From Mycobacterium sp. GA-1199 (GTDB lineage: Bacteria > Actinomycetota > Actinomycetes > Mycobacteriales > Mycobacteriaceae), in the NCBI RefSeq assembly GCF_001500045.1, contig NZ_LQIX01000023.1, positions 186,001 to 250,000 of the forward strand: DNA of 64,000 nucleotides. The letters are read 5' to 3'. The translations under genes were made by a program, and so were the position numbers. Below, in pieces: positions 17,720-26,722 of this stretch. Under the pieces are notes generated by a model that saw nothing but the letters and a program-made list of their open reading frames with translations, was not told the DNA's origin and did no database searches. Positions within the stretch are counted from its first letter, which is position 1. Each line of letters starts with the position of its first letter.

Positions 17720-18150
17720 CAGTCGCACAGGCGGTCTCGATCGCGGTCACCTTCGTCTGGTTGGGCATGGTGGTCGCCATCTCGTTCATCGAGGCCCCGC
17801 TGAAGTTTCGGGCCCCGGGGGTCTCCCTGCAGATCGGGCTCGGCATCGGCCGGTTGGTGTTCCGCGCACTCAACAGCATCGAGGCCGCGCTGGCAGTGGT
17901 CCTGGTCATCGCCGTGGCGATCGCGCGGCCGTCAGGGGTTGCCGTCATCGCGGTCGGTGTCGTCGTCGTGGCATTGGCGGCCCAACTGGTCGCCGTCCGT
18001 CCGGCGCTGAACCGCCGCTCCGACGCGGTCCTGTCGGCACCGTCGGGGCAGTCGCCACCGGGGCGGTCACGCGCCCACTACGGCTACGTAGCGCTCGAGG
18101 CGATCAAGGTCGTCGCCCTGGTAACTGGGGGAATCGCGTTGCTGGCCTGA
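17716..18150 (+). CDS. four-helix membrane protein of unknown function
   Basis: The 144-residue product overlaps the regulator gene by four bases (ATGA) and has a GAGGAGG ribosome site. Four hydrophobic segments are visible, near residues 3-25, 40-62 (with charged interruption), 66-92 and 120-143. No enzymatic motif was recognised. As the last gene of the ferredoxin operon it may be a membrane partner in the same redox process. Its stop abuts that of the converging dehydrogenase gene. Confidence 0.8.
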   Translation: MTVAQAVSIAVTFVWLGMVVAISFIEAPLKFRAPGVSLQIGLGIGRLVFRALNSIEAALAVVLVIAVAIARPSGVAVIAVGVVVVALAAQLVAVRPALNRRSDAVLSAPSGQSPPGRSRAHYGYVALEAIKVVALVTGGIALLA

Positions 18151-20319
18151 CTATTTCAGCAACGGGTCGCGCGGTAGACCCAGGATGCGCTCGGCGATCG
18201 TGCTGCGGGTGATCTCGGAGGTGCCGCCGGCGATCGTCATCGCCCGGTTACCGAGGTAGGCCAGCGTCAACGTCGGGGTCTGTCCGACGACGGCCGCGGA
18301 ACCGGCTAACTCCATCGCCAGTTCGGTCATCCGCTGCCCGGATTCGGCCACCAGGAGTTTGGTGACATTGCCCTCGGGCCCGGGTTCCGAACCCGCGATC
18401 GCGCGGGTCACCCGCCGCAGGTTCAACAACCGCAACGTGTGCGTCTCGGCGATCACCTCGCCGGCCCGCCGCAGGTAAGTCGCCCTGGTCTCGGCCGACG
18501 CGTTGTCGAGCAACTTGACCAGATCGGCCGCGGTGAACCCGGTCGCTCCGCCCGAACCGCCGCCGATCGAGATGCGCTCGTTGCCCAGCGTCGCGCGGGC
18601 CACCAGCCAACCCTTGTTCACATCCCCCACGACGTCGGCGTCCGGGACGAAGACGTCGTCGAAGAACACCTCGTTGAAGTGCGCATGGCCGGTCAGCCCG
18701 CGAAGCGGATTCACCGTCACACCAGGGGCTTTCATGTCGATGGCCATCATCGTCACACCCGCGTGCTTGGGTGCCTCTGGGTCGGTGCGCACGGTGGCAA
18801 GACCCCACTGACACTGGTGGGCCAGACTTGTCCACACCTTCTGGCCGGTCACGCGCCAGCCGCCGTCGACCTTCTTCGCCGATGTCCGCACGGCCGCGGC
18901 ATCGGAGCCCGCGCCGGGTTCGGAGAACAGCTGACACCACATCACCTCGCCGCGCAGCACCGGTTCGACCCAGCGCTCCCGCTGGTCGTCGGTGCCCGCC
19001 TGGGCGATGGTCAGCGTGACCCAGCCGGTGATGCCCAGGTCGGGCCGCTCGACATCGGCGAATTCCTCTTCGATGACCAGCTGCTCGAGCACCTCCGCGG
19101 CGCGTCCCCACGGTTTGGGCCAGTGCGGCACCAGATAACCCGAATCGACGAGATAGTCGCGTTGTTGGTCGGCGGGCAGGGAGCGTAGCTTCGCGACCGC
19201 ATCGCGCGCCTGCTCGCGGAACTGCTCGGCTTCCGGCGGCAGCGTGAACGTCGCACCACGCGCCTGGCCACTGCGCTGCGCTTCGACGACATCCAGCAGC
19301 GGATCGCCGGCCTCGGCCATCAGCGCCGCGAGCGTCCTCGCGCGCCGCAGATACAGGTGGGAATCGTGTTCCCAGGTGAAACCGATCCCGCCGTGCAGCT
19401 GAATGTTGGTCTGCGCGTTGAAAATCTGCGTCCGGATGGCGTGCGCCGCTGCGACCGCGGCGGGGAACGACGCGCTGTCCAGGTCGTCGGCGCGGGCGGC
19501 ATCCCATGTCGCGGCCGTCGTCACCTCGGCGTTGACGAGCATGTTGGCCGCGTGGTGCTTGACGGCCTGGAATGTCCCGATCGTCCGGCCGAACTGCTCA
19601 CGGACCTTGGCGTATTCGACGGCCATTTCCATGCTGGCCCAGCTCACGCCGACGGCCTCGGCCGACGCGAGGATACGAAAGACCGTGTGCGCCTTACGGG
19701 CTGCGCCGCGAAGCAGACGCTCGTCGGTGACCGTCACACCGCTGAGCGCGACCTTGCCCAGGCTGCGCGAGGTGTCCATCGACTCGAGGGGGGTGATCGT
19801 GACGCCCTCGGCGGCGGAATCGATGACGACGACGTCGTCGCCCGCGACCACGGCCAGCAGGTTCGCGTCGGGAGCGCCCAGCACCGCGGGGCTCTCACCG
19901 GTCACGACCAGATCGGATCCCATTGTCACGCTGCCCGAGACCGCGAGCGCACCCACGGTGCTGCCGTCGGCCAGACCTGGAAGCAGTTGTGCGCGAAGTG
20001 AATCAGGTGCACACCGGTCAACCACCACGGCCGCCGCCACGGTGGGCAAAAACGGCCCGGGACACAGTTCCCGTCCCTGGGCTTCGAGCACCACCGCCAG
20101 CTCCGCGAGCCCGAAACCGGACCCGCCGTATTCCTCGGCGACGGCCAGACCGGTCCATCCGAGGCCCGCCGCGGCCGACCAGATCTCGGCGGGGTGCGAC
20201 GAACCGCCCTCCAGCGTCGAGCGGGCTGCCGCCCGGCTGTTGACACGATTGAGCTGGCCGAACGCCGCGTCGGCCAGGTCGACGTGCTCTTCGGTGATGG
20301 CAAGCGCTGACTTACTCAC
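18151..20319 (-). CDS. fused double-domain acyl-CoA dehydrogenase (FadE34-like)
   Basis: The 722-residue protein contains two acyl-CoA dehydrogenase units in tandem. The first (about 1-360) ends with REQFGRTIGTFQAVKHHAAN and LHGGIGFTWEHDSHLYLRRA; the second (about 375-722) has SEPGAGSD, GQKVWTSLAHQ and GGTSEITRSTIAERILGLPRDP. Such fusions in actinobacteria include FadE34 (Rv3573c), which acts on steroid side-chain CoA thioesters; by analogy a bulky substrate is likely. The usual catalytic Glu of a GEGT motif is Gly in the second unit (AGGTSEI). GTG 20319 with upstream AGAGGA is preferred to the GTC/ATG sequence 11 codons earlier. Confidence 0.88.
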   Translation of the reverse strand: MSKSALAITEEHVDLADAAFGQLNRVNSRAAARSTLEGGSSHPAEIWSAAAGLGWTGLAVAEEYGGSGFGLAELAVVLEAQGRELCPGPFLPTVAAAVVVDRCAPDSLRAQLLPGLADGSTVGALAVSGSVTMGSDLVVTGESPAVLGAPDANLLAVVAGDDVVVIDSAAEGVTITPLESMDTSRSLGKVALSGVTVTDERLLRGAARKAHTVFRILASAEAVGVSWASMEMAVEYAKVREQFGRTIGTFQAVKHHAANMLVNAEVTTAATWDAARADDLDSASFPAAVAAAHAIRTQIFNAQTNIQLHGGIGFTWEHDSHLYLRRARTLAALMAEAGDPLLDVVEAQRSGQARGATFTLPPEAEQFREQARDAVAKLRSLPADQQRDYLVDSGYLVPHWPKPWGRAAEVLEQLVIEEEFADVERPDLGITGWVTLTIAQAGTDDQRERWVEPVLRGEVMWCQLFSEPGAGSDAAAVRTSAKKVDGGWRVTGQKVWTSLAHQCQWGLATVRTDPEAPKHAGVTMMAIDMKAPGVTVNPLRGLTGHAHFNEVFFDDVFVPDADVVGDVNKGWLVARATLGNERISIGGGSGGATGFTAADLVKLLDNASAETRATYLRRAGEVIAETHTLRLLNLRRVTRAIAGSEPGPEGNVTKLLVAESGQRMTELAMELAGSAAVVGQTPTLTLAYLGNRAMTIAGGTSEITRSTIAERILGLPRDPLLK

Positions 20320-20418
20320 GTGGGAGTCCTCTTCGAAGTTGACGGTCGGCAAGTCACGCTAAACCATCTTCGCAGGTCACGGTATAGGCCTCCGACCTCC
20401 CGAAATGTGAACGGTAGA

Positions 20419-20469
20419 CACTTCAAGAAGTTGACATATGCGTGAGGACCGCCGAGGTACAGTCGCGCA
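20419..20469 (+). promoter_or_regulatory. lipC leaderless promoter and inverted repeat
   Basis: TACAGT (20458-20463) is a TANNNT -10 six bases ahead of ATG 20470, indicating a leaderless transcript. TTGACA occurs at 20431-20436, a little too far for an ideal -35. ACTTCAAGAAGT (20419-20430) is a short inverted repeat that may bind a regulator. Confidence 0.5.
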
Positions 20470-21693
20470 ATGACGGTGCGACCGGATGCCCGGTACCCAG
20501 GCCCGACCTTCTGGACACGCGCGCGGTGGTTGCTGAACGCCGGTCCCTCCGACTACATGCTGGCGATGAGCGTGGCGTCGGCTTCGCTGCCCGTCATCGG
20601 AAAGCACCTGGAGCCATTGGGCACCCTGGCCGCGGTGACCGCCTGGGGCTCCCGCCATGCGCCGGACTTTCTGGGCTCGACGGTGAAGTCATGGTTTAGC
20701 CCGGGCGATGCCGAGCAAAAGGAGGCGGAGCGCAACAGCACCAATGTCGTCACCCAAGCCGCGCTGCGCGGCGTCGTCAACGCCAAGGACCTCGCGATCG
20801 AGTGGCCCGCGCCCGAGTCGGTGCCGCCGTTGTGGAAGCTGCGCGAGCACCGGCGCAACGTCTATCGCACGTCGGTGCAGTACGGACCCCGTCCCTCGCA
20901 ATTGCTCGACGTGTGGCGGCCCAAGGAGTTACCGGCCGAGCCCGCTCCGGTGCTGATCTTCGTACCGGGCGGCGCATGGGTTCACGGCAAGCGCATCCTG
21001 CAGGGCTATGCGCTGATGTCCCACCTCGCCGAGAAGGGCTGGGTGTGCCTGTCCATCGACTACCGCGTGGCGCCGCACCACCGGTGGCCGGCGCATATCC
21101 ACGACGTGAAGACCGCGATCGCGTGGGCGCGCGCGAACGTCGACAAGTTCGGCGGTGACCGCGACTTCGTGGCGATCGCGGGCACCTCGGCAGGCGGGCA
21201 CCTGGCGGCGCTTGCTGGCCTGACGCCCAACGATCCGGAGTTGCATCCCGATCTGCCCGACGATTCGGACACCTCCGTCGACGCCGTGATCCCGATCTAC
21301 GGGCGCTACTGCTGGGAGGACCGCTCGACCGTCGAACGGGTGCGGTTCATCGACTTCCTGGAACGCGTCGTCGTCGGACACAAGGTGGGCCGAGATCCGG
21401 GTGTCTATCGCAAGGCGTCCCCGATCGCGCAGGCTCATCCCGACGCGCCGCCGTTCCTGATCGTGCACGGCACCGGCGACAGTGTCATTCCGGTGGTGCA
21501 GGCCCGCGCTTTCGTGGAACGTCTGCGGACGGTGTCGCGGTCCGCGGTGAGTTACATCGAACTGCCCGGCGCCGGGCATGCGTTCGATATGACCGACGGC
21601 GCCCGTACCGCGTCGGTCGCCACGGCAATAGGATTGTTCCTGAACCAGATTCATCGAAATCGGGCCATGGTCGGGGCCAAAGAGGTTATATAG
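20470..21693 (+). CDS. lipC: esterase LipC-type
   Basis: The 407-residue alpha/beta hydrolase has an N-terminal ~150-residue extension and a catalytic domain with PGGAWVHG, the nucleophile elbow AGTSAGGHL (Ser in GTSAG) and a late His in GAGHAFDM. M. tuberculosis LipC (Rv0220) is a cell-surface esterase of this kind and also lies directly before the Rv0221 acyltransferase. It likely hydrolyses carboxyl esters. It is followed after 24 bases by the wax ester synthase gene on the same strand, consistent with one lipid-remodelling operon. A close paralogue lies on the other strand at 23163-24437. Confidence 0.88.
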   Translation: MTVRPDARYPGPTFWTRARWLLNAGPSDYMLAMSVASASLPVIGKHLEPLGTLAAVTAWGSRHAPDFLGSTVKSWFSPGDAEQKEAERNSTNVVTQAALRGVVNAKDLAIEWPAPESVPPLWKLREHRRNVYRTSVQYGPRPSQLLDVWRPKELPAEPAPVLIFVPGGAWVHGKRILQGYALMSHLAEKGWVCLSIDYRVAPHHRWPAHIHDVKTAIAWARANVDKFGGDRDFVAIAGTSAGGHLAALAGLTPNDPELHPDLPDDSDTSVDAVIPIYGRYCWEDRSTVERVRFIDFLERVVVGHKVGRDPGVYRKASPIAQAHPDAPPFLIVHGTGDSVIPVVQARAFVERLRTVSRSAVSYIELPGAGHAFDMTDGARTASVATAIGLFLNQIHRNRAMVGAKEVI

Positions 21694-21717
21694 GCACCTC
21701 CAGGAGGGGGTGGCGAC

Positions 21718-23136
21718 GTGAAGAGGCTCAGCGGCTGGGACGCGATCCTGCTGTATTCCGAAACCCCGACCGTGCACATGCACACCCTCAAGCTGGCGGT
21801 GATCGACCTTTCCGAGTTGGGGGACCGCCCCTTCGGCATCGACGAGTTTCGCCGCGTCATCCATCGGCGGCTCTACAAACTCGACCCGTTCCGCTACGAG
21901 CTCGTTGACATCCCGTTCAAGTTCCATCACCCGATGTGGCGGGAGAACTGCGAGATCGACCTCGAGTACCACGTGCGGCCCTGGCGGGTGGAGAGCCCAG
22001 GCGGGCGCCGCCAACTCGACGAAGCGATCGGCCAGATCGCCAGCACACCGCTGGACCGCAGCAGGCCGCTGTGGGAGATGTATTTCATCGAGGGCCTGGC
22101 CAACGGACGGATCGCGGTGCTCGGCAAGATCCACCACGCCCTCGCCGACGGGGTCGCGTCGGCGAACCTCCTGGCCCGCGGTATGGACCTGCAACAAGGC
22201 CCGCAGGCCGAGCGCGACTCGTACGCAACGGATCCGCCGCCGGGAAGGGCGGAATTGGTGCGGACCGCGTTCGCCGACCACATGCGCCAGATCGGTCGGC
22301 TACCGGGCGTCATGCGCTATACGGCGCAGGGTCTGCAACGGGTGCGCAAGAGCTCGAAGAAGCTCTCGCCGGAGCTCACCCGGCCGTTCACGCCGCCACC
22401 ATCGTTCATGAATCACCGCGTCGACGCGCAACGCAAGTTCGCCACGGCCACCCTGGCGCTCGCCGACGTCAAGGCGACCGCCAAGCATCTGGGCGTCACC
22501 GTCAACGACATGGTCCTCGCGATCTCGGCGGGCGCGTTGCGCGAGCTGTCCCTGAAGTATGACGGGCAGGCCGACCACCCTCTGTTGGCTTCCGTCCCAG
22601 TCAGTTTCGACTTTTCTCCCGATCGGATCTCCGGCAACTACTTCAGCGGTGTCATGATGACGGTCCCTATCCAGCTCGAGGATCCGCTGCAGCGGGTACA
22701 GGCGGCACACGACGCCGCCGTGGAGGCCAAGGAGACCCATCACCTGATGGGGCCCGAACTGGTGAGCCGGTGGTCGGCGTACTTCCCGCCGCGGCCGGCC
22801 GAGCGGCTGTTCCATTGGCTGGCCGAAAAGGACGGCCAGAACAAGGTGTTGAACCTTCCGATCTCCAACGTGCCAGGCCCCCGGCAACCCGGTCGGGTCG
22901 GCGGTGCGCTGGTCACCGAGATCTACTCCGTCGGCCCACTCACCACCGGAAGCGGTTTGAACATCACGGTGTGGAGCTATGTCGACCAGCTCAACATCTC
23001 GGTGCTGTCCGACGGTGCCACGCTCGACGACCCGCACGAGCTGACCGACGCGATGATTGATGCTTTCATTGAGATCCGCCGGGCGGCAGGGCTTTCCGAC
23101 GAACTGACGGTGGTCGAGTCCGCGATGGCGCAGTAG
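21718..23136 (+). CDS. wax ester synthase/diacylglycerol acyltransferase (Rv0221 type)
   Basis: The 472-residue protein is a bifunctional WES/DGAT, which transfers an acyl group from acyl-CoA to a diacylglycerol or long-chain alcohol. The active-site motif HHALADG (HHxxxDG) lies near residue 141, and the C-terminal VNDMVLAISAGALRE and NVPGPRQP motifs are present. GTG 21718 is preceded by a strong GGAGGGGG ribosome site. Coupled to lipC, it may balance storage and release of neutral lipid. A hairpin follows the stop. Confidence 0.94.
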   Translation: MKRLSGWDAILLYSETPTVHMHTLKLAVIDLSELGDRPFGIDEFRRVIHRRLYKLDPFRYELVDIPFKFHHPMWRENCEIDLEYHVRPWRVESPGGRRQLDEAIGQIASTPLDRSRPLWEMYFIEGLANGRIAVLGKIHHALADGVASANLLARGMDLQQGPQAERDSYATDPPPGRAELVRTAFADHMRQIGRLPGVMRYTAQGLQRVRKSSKKLSPELTRPFTPPPSFMNHRVDAQRKFATATLALADVKATAKHLGVTVNDMVLAISAGALRELSLKYDGQADHPLLASVPVSFDFSPDRISGNYFSGVMMTVPIQLEDPLQRVQAAHDAAVEAKETHHLMGPELVSRWSAYFPPRPAERLFHWLAEKDGQNKVLNLPISNVPGPRQPGRVGGALVTEIYSVGPLTTGSGLNITVWSYVDQLNISVLSDGATLDDPHELTDAMIDAFIEIRRAAGLSDELTVVESAMAQ

Positions 23137-23137
23137 C

Positions 23138-23157
23138 GGCGGCTTTACTCAGCCGCC
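23138..23157. terminator. short hairpin between converging genes
   Basis: GGCGGCT (23138-23144) pairs with AGCCGCC (23151-23157) around a six-base loop, directly after the acyltransferase stop and just before the stop of the converging esterase gene. It probably serves both genes. Confidence 0.6.
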
Positions 23158-23162
23158 TCTCC

Positions 23163-24437
23163 CTACGCGCCGGCAGACTTCGCCTGCGGCAATTGACCGC
23201 TCGATACTTGACGCCGCGCGTGCACCCACGACAGGAACCGCTCGACCGCCTGCGCGGTGTAGTGCGCCCGCGGTGAGCCGTAGAAGTCGAATGCGTGCTG
23301 AGCGTGCGGGATTTCGGCGTACGCGACGGTGGACGTCGACACCTTGCGCAGCGCCTCGACGAAGTCGCGACCCTCCTGCACCGGGATGATCGAGTCGTCC
23401 TGGCCGTGGAGCACGAAAAACGGTGGGGCGTCCGGACGTACGCGCATGATCGACGAGGCGTCGACGTACGTCTGCTTGTGCTCGGTGATGGGCTTCTTCA
23501 CGACGAACTTCTGCAGGAAGGCGATGAACTCCCTACGGCCGGAGCCTCGTGCCGACACCCAGTCGTAGCGGCCGTAGATCGGCACCGCGGCCGCCACGGA
23601 CGTGTCGGCGTCCTCGAATCCCGGCTGCCACTGCGGATCATCCGGCGTCAGCGCGGCCAGCGAGGACAGGTGGCCGCCCGCCGAGCCGCCCGTGATCGCG
23701 ACGAAGTCGGGGTCCCCGCCGTAGTCGGCGATGTTCTCCTTGATCCAGGCCAGGGCCCGTTTGACGTCGATGATGTGCGCGGGCCAGGTGTGGCGCGGGC
23801 TGACCCGGTAGTCGATCGACACGCACACCCAGCCGCGCTCGGCCATGTAGCTGAGCAGGGGATAGGCCTGGGGTCTGCGCATGCCGATGGCCCACGCACC
23901 GCCGGGCACCTGCAGCAGCACCGGTGCCTTGCCGTCGCGCGGCAGGTCGGCGCGCCGCCAGATGTCGGCGCGGTTGACCCGGCCGTGGGGCCCGTACTGG
24001 ACGGTGTTGGCACGCTCGACGTAGCGACGGCGCACCAATTCATTCGGGGGGATGCCGACGAGTCGGCCCCGCCGTGCGGGCTGCGACGACGAGGCCACCT
24101 GCTCGTAGTCGTCGCCGAGCGCCTCGCGCAGCGGTTCCTCGAAATACCGCTTCGACGTCACGTTGCGGTACATGATCAGCCCGAGCAACGCCCATGCGAT
24201 CGCGGTGAGCGCCAACGCGATACGGCCCTTCGCGCCGCGGAAGTCGCCCCGCAGCCCGCGTCGTCCGACGTCGAGCACCGACCCGGCCAGATACAGCGGC
24301 GCTGCCTCCGACGTCGGCCAACCGAACGCGAACACCGGCAAGGTGATGTAGCCCTCGCGACCAAGCGGTTGCACACCGTTGGCGGCATTGGCGAGTTCGG
24401 CCGCCGCGCGCAGCAGCGGAAAACGGCGTCTAGTCAT
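23163..24437 (-). CDS. membrane-anchored esterase, LipC paralogue
   Basis: A 424-residue alpha/beta hydrolase related to the lipC product on the other strand. Its N-terminal half has a hydrophobic segment around residues 73-92 (IALALTAIAWALLGLIMY), suggesting membrane attachment. Catalytic motifs are VPGGAWAIG, GGSAGGHLSSL with the nucleophile Ser, DDSIIP for the acid residue region, and AQHAFDF for His. It resembles the mycobacterial LipM/LipO/LipQ group. It lies 42 bases downstream of the acyltransferase gene on the same strand and likely belongs to its operon, under a KstR-type operator. Confidence 0.85.
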   Translation of the reverse strand: MTRRRFPLLRAAAELANAANGVQPLGREGYITLPVFAFGWPTSEAAPLYLAGSVLDVGRRGLRGDFRGAKGRIALALTAIAWALLGLIMYRNVTSKRYFEEPLREALGDDYEQVASSSQPARRGRLVGIPPNELVRRRYVERANTVQYGPHGRVNRADIWRRADLPRDGKAPVLLQVPGGAWAIGMRRPQAYPLLSYMAERGWVCVSIDYRVSPRHTWPAHIIDVKRALAWIKENIADYGGDPDFVAITGGSAGGHLSSLAALTPDDPQWQPGFEDADTSVAAAVPIYGRYDWVSARGSGRREFIAFLQKFVVKKPITEHKQTYVDASSIMRVRPDAPPFFVLHGQDDSIIPVQEGRDFVEALRKVSTSTVAYAEIPHAQHAFDFYGSPRAHYTAQAVERFLSWVHARRQVSSGQLPQAKSAGA

Positions 24438-24479
24438 CGAGGTCCGTCATAGCCCTCCGATGCCTGTCCGAAACAAGTC

Positions 24480-25289
24480 TCAGCCCAGGATCGGGAGGCG
24501 GCGCTCGGTGGCCAGCTCGTCGAGTGCCCGTTGCATCACCCGGCGCACGTGAGCGTCGACCTCGTCGATGTCGGGGTCCTCGCCGAACTCGGCCACGATG
24601 TCGATCGGCGGCAGCACCTGCATGACGATCTTGGAGGGCAGCGGAATGTTGGGCGGCACCACCAACGACAGGCCGAACGGGAACCCGAACGAGATCGGCA
24701 TGATCTTCGCCCGGGCCAGCCGCGCGATCGGGCCGAGGCGCTCTGCCAGCCAGGTGCCACGCGACAGGAAGATCTGGGTCTCCTGGCCGCCGATGCCGAC
24801 CGTCGGAACGATCGGCACACCGGCGTTGAGCGCGGCCTTCACATAGCCGGTTCGCCCGCCGAAGTCGATGACGTTCTCCGAGAACGTTGGCCGGTACACG
24901 TCGTAGTCCCCGCCGGGGAACACCACGACCAGACCGCCGGAGCGCAGCGCGCGGTCGGCATTCTCGTGGTTGGCGCTGATATAGCCGATCTTGCGGAAGA
25001 ACTCGCCGGTCGGTCCGACCATCAACATGTCGTGGCTGAGCGTGTAGATGGGCCGGTCGTAGCCGTGATGGGCGTAGAAGTCCGCGGCCAGGATCGGCAC
25101 GTCCATCGGGAGCATGCCCCCGGAGTGGTTGGACACCAGCAGGGCGCCGCCCGCGGGGATGTTCTCGAGTCCCCGCACCTCAGAACGGAAGTAGCGCTTG
25201 AGGAACGGGCGGGTGACGGCGAAGAAGCGTTCGGTCAGACCCGGGTCCCATTTGGTGAGCTGCGACGGCTCGGTGTCGGCGGTGGCCAC
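24480..25289 (-). CDS. glycerolipid-type acyltransferase (PlsC/DAGAT-like)
   Basis: The 269-residue protein has the acyltransferase motif SNHSGGMLPMD, with the catalytic His followed by Asp further away than in the usual HX4D, then a substrate-binding FPGGDYDVYRP and PIVPTVGIGG. It likely transfers an acyl group to a glycerolipid or another alcohol at the inner membrane face. GTG 25289 has a purine-rich ribosome site. The upstream region carries a perfect KstR-type palindrome, linking the gene to sterol-responsive control. The downstream esterase is probably co-transcribed. Confidence 0.87.
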   Translation of the reverse strand: MATADTEPSQLTKWDPGLTERFFAVTRPFLKRYFRSEVRGLENIPAGGALLVSNHSGGMLPMDVPILAADFYAHHGYDRPIYTLSHDMLMVGPTGEFFRKIGYISANHENADRALRSGGLVVVFPGGDYDVYRPTFSENVIDFGGRTGYVKAALNAGVPIVPTVGIGGQETQIFLSRGTWLAERLGPIARLARAKIMPISFGFPFGLSLVVPPNIPLPSKIVMQVLPPIDIVAEFGEDPDIDEVDAHVRRVMQRALDELATERRLPILG

Positions 25290-25311
25290 CGGACCCCCTC
25301 TGATCGAAAAC

Positions 25312-25325
25312 TGAAACGTGTTCTA
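25312..25325. promoter_or_regulatory. KstR-type operator
   Basis: TGAAACGTGTTCTA fits the published mycobacterial KstR consensus TNNAACNNGTTNNA at every fixed position. It lies 22 bases upstream of the acyltransferase GTG on the minus strand and 73 bases before the kinase gene on the plus strand. Repression of the acyltransferase/esterase unit is the simpler reading. Confidence 0.75.
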
Positions 25326-25398
25326 GTTTAGCGGAGCGCCCCTGTCCAGCACAAACGGCGGGCGTTTGCCCACACCCGGGTTCGGCTACCTTATCGGC

Positions 25399-26610
25399 AT
25401 GGACGGCCGCGACCTACTTGCGGACCGCTACGAATTGCGAGGTGTACTCGGTCGCGGCGGGATGGCCGAGGTCCACGACGGCTGGGACACGCGGTTGCAC
25501 CGGCCGGTGGCGGTCAAGCTGCTGTATCCCGCGTTCGCCACCGATACCGACATGCGGCGACGGTTCGAGGAGGAGGCCCGCGCGGCCGCGGCGCTGAACC
25601 ACCCCAACATCGTGTCGGTGCACGACTCCGGCGAGCATGCCGGTAGCCCGTTCATCGTCATGGAGCGACTGCCCGGACAGACACTGCAGGACGAGATCGC
25701 GATGGGGCCGATGCCGCCACCGCGTGTACGCAAGGTGCTCGACGACGTGCTCGGCGCACTGGCCTGCGCGCATACGGCGGGCATCGTCCACCGGGACATC
25801 AAGCCGGGCAACGTGCTGATCAACCCGAACAGCGGTGCGATGAAGGTTGCCGACTTCGGCATCGCCAAGACCGCGGGTTCCGCGCTCACCGCCACCGGAC
25901 AGATCGTCGGCACGATGGCCTACATGAGCCCGGAGCGGGTCGCGGGCGCACCGGCCTCGGTGGCCGACGACCTCTACGCGGTCGGCGTGATGGGGTATGA
26001 GGCGTTGACGGGACAGCGGCCGTTCCCCCAGGAGAATCCCGCCGCGCTGCTGCACGCCATCCTCGACGCGCCACCGCCTCCGATCGGCGCGGTACGACCT
26101 GACGTCGACCCGACGCTGGCCGCGACGATCGACCGGGCCCTGGCCCGAGACGTGAACCAGCGGTTCAGCAGCGCCGAGCAGATGCGCGCCACGCTGATGG
26201 GCGCGCCCTCCGCACCGCTGATGGGACCGGCACCCGCAGCGGCGCCACGACCCGCAACCAAAATCCTCGCCGAACCGCTCGCGCCCTCGGCCAACTACTT
26301 CGTCGCTCCTGCGCCGCGGCGGCGGCCGATGAGCCGCGAGCGCAAGCTGCTGTTGGCCGCCGCGGGGCTTGTCGCGGTCGTCGTGGCCGGCCTCGCGTTG
26401 GCGCTGGACCCGTCGTCGAGCACGCCGCCGCCGCAACAGGTCTCCACCAGCACGCCGGCACAGCCGCCACCTCCGCCGCCGACCACCGCCGCGCCGCTAC
26501 CGCCGAGCGCGGCCCCGATCGTCGAGCAACCCAAACCGCCCAAGCCGCCCAAGAAGGGCAACGGCAACGGACGCGGCAACGGCAACGGCAACGGTAAGAA
26601 GGGTGACTGA
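25399..26610 (+). CDS. membrane Ser/Thr protein kinase
   Basis: The 403-residue protein has a complete Hanks-type kinase domain: glycine loop GRGGMAEV, ATP-binding K40 (VAVK), catalytic H131-R132-D133 (HRDIKPGN) and D152 (DFG), plus MSPE. A transmembrane helix follows near residues 315-335, then a short Pro-rich outer segment and a Gly/Asn/Lys tail. The outer part is too small for PASTA domains. A TACCTT -10 (25387-25392) six bases before ATG 25399 fixes the start as leaderless. It precedes a pseudokinase gene by 112 bases and probably partners with it. No kinase lies here in M. tuberculosis. Confidence 0.93.
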   Translation: MDGRDLLADRYELRGVLGRGGMAEVHDGWDTRLHRPVAVKLLYPAFATDTDMRRRFEEEARAAAALNHPNIVSVHDSGEHAGSPFIVMERLPGQTLQDEIAMGPMPPPRVRKVLDDVLGALACAHTAGIVHRDIKPGNVLINPNSGAMKVADFGIAKTAGSALTATGQIVGTMAYMSPERVAGAPASVADDLYAVGVMGYEALTGQRPFPQENPAALLHAILDAPPPPIGAVRPDVDPTLAATIDRALARDVNQRFSSAEQMRATLMGAPSAPLMGPAPAAAPRPATKILAEPLAPSANYFVAPAPRRRPMSRERKLLLAAAGLVAVVVAGLALALDPSSSTPPPQQVSTSTPAQPPPPPPTTAAPLPPSAAPIVEQPKPPKPPKKGNGNGRGNGNGNGKKGD

Positions 26611-26722
26611 CGCGTTTAGGCACCGCACCGCGCGGCTACTCACCGTCGACGATTGAGCCGGCTGGCGTCCCCGCCGCACCGTTGCGAACGGGTGGACCCA
26701 CACGGCGAGTGAGTTCGGAGCG

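Noticed and set aside
20422..20434. KstR2-like site before lipC (TCAAGAAGTTG)
   Set aside because: The second half-site is GTTG instead of CTTG, so the palindrome is incomplete.
26540..26607. Short repeats at the end of the kinase gene
   Set aside because: They encode the Pro/Lys then Gly/Asn tail of the kinase and are ordinary low-complexity coding sequence, not a CRISPR or mobile repeat.
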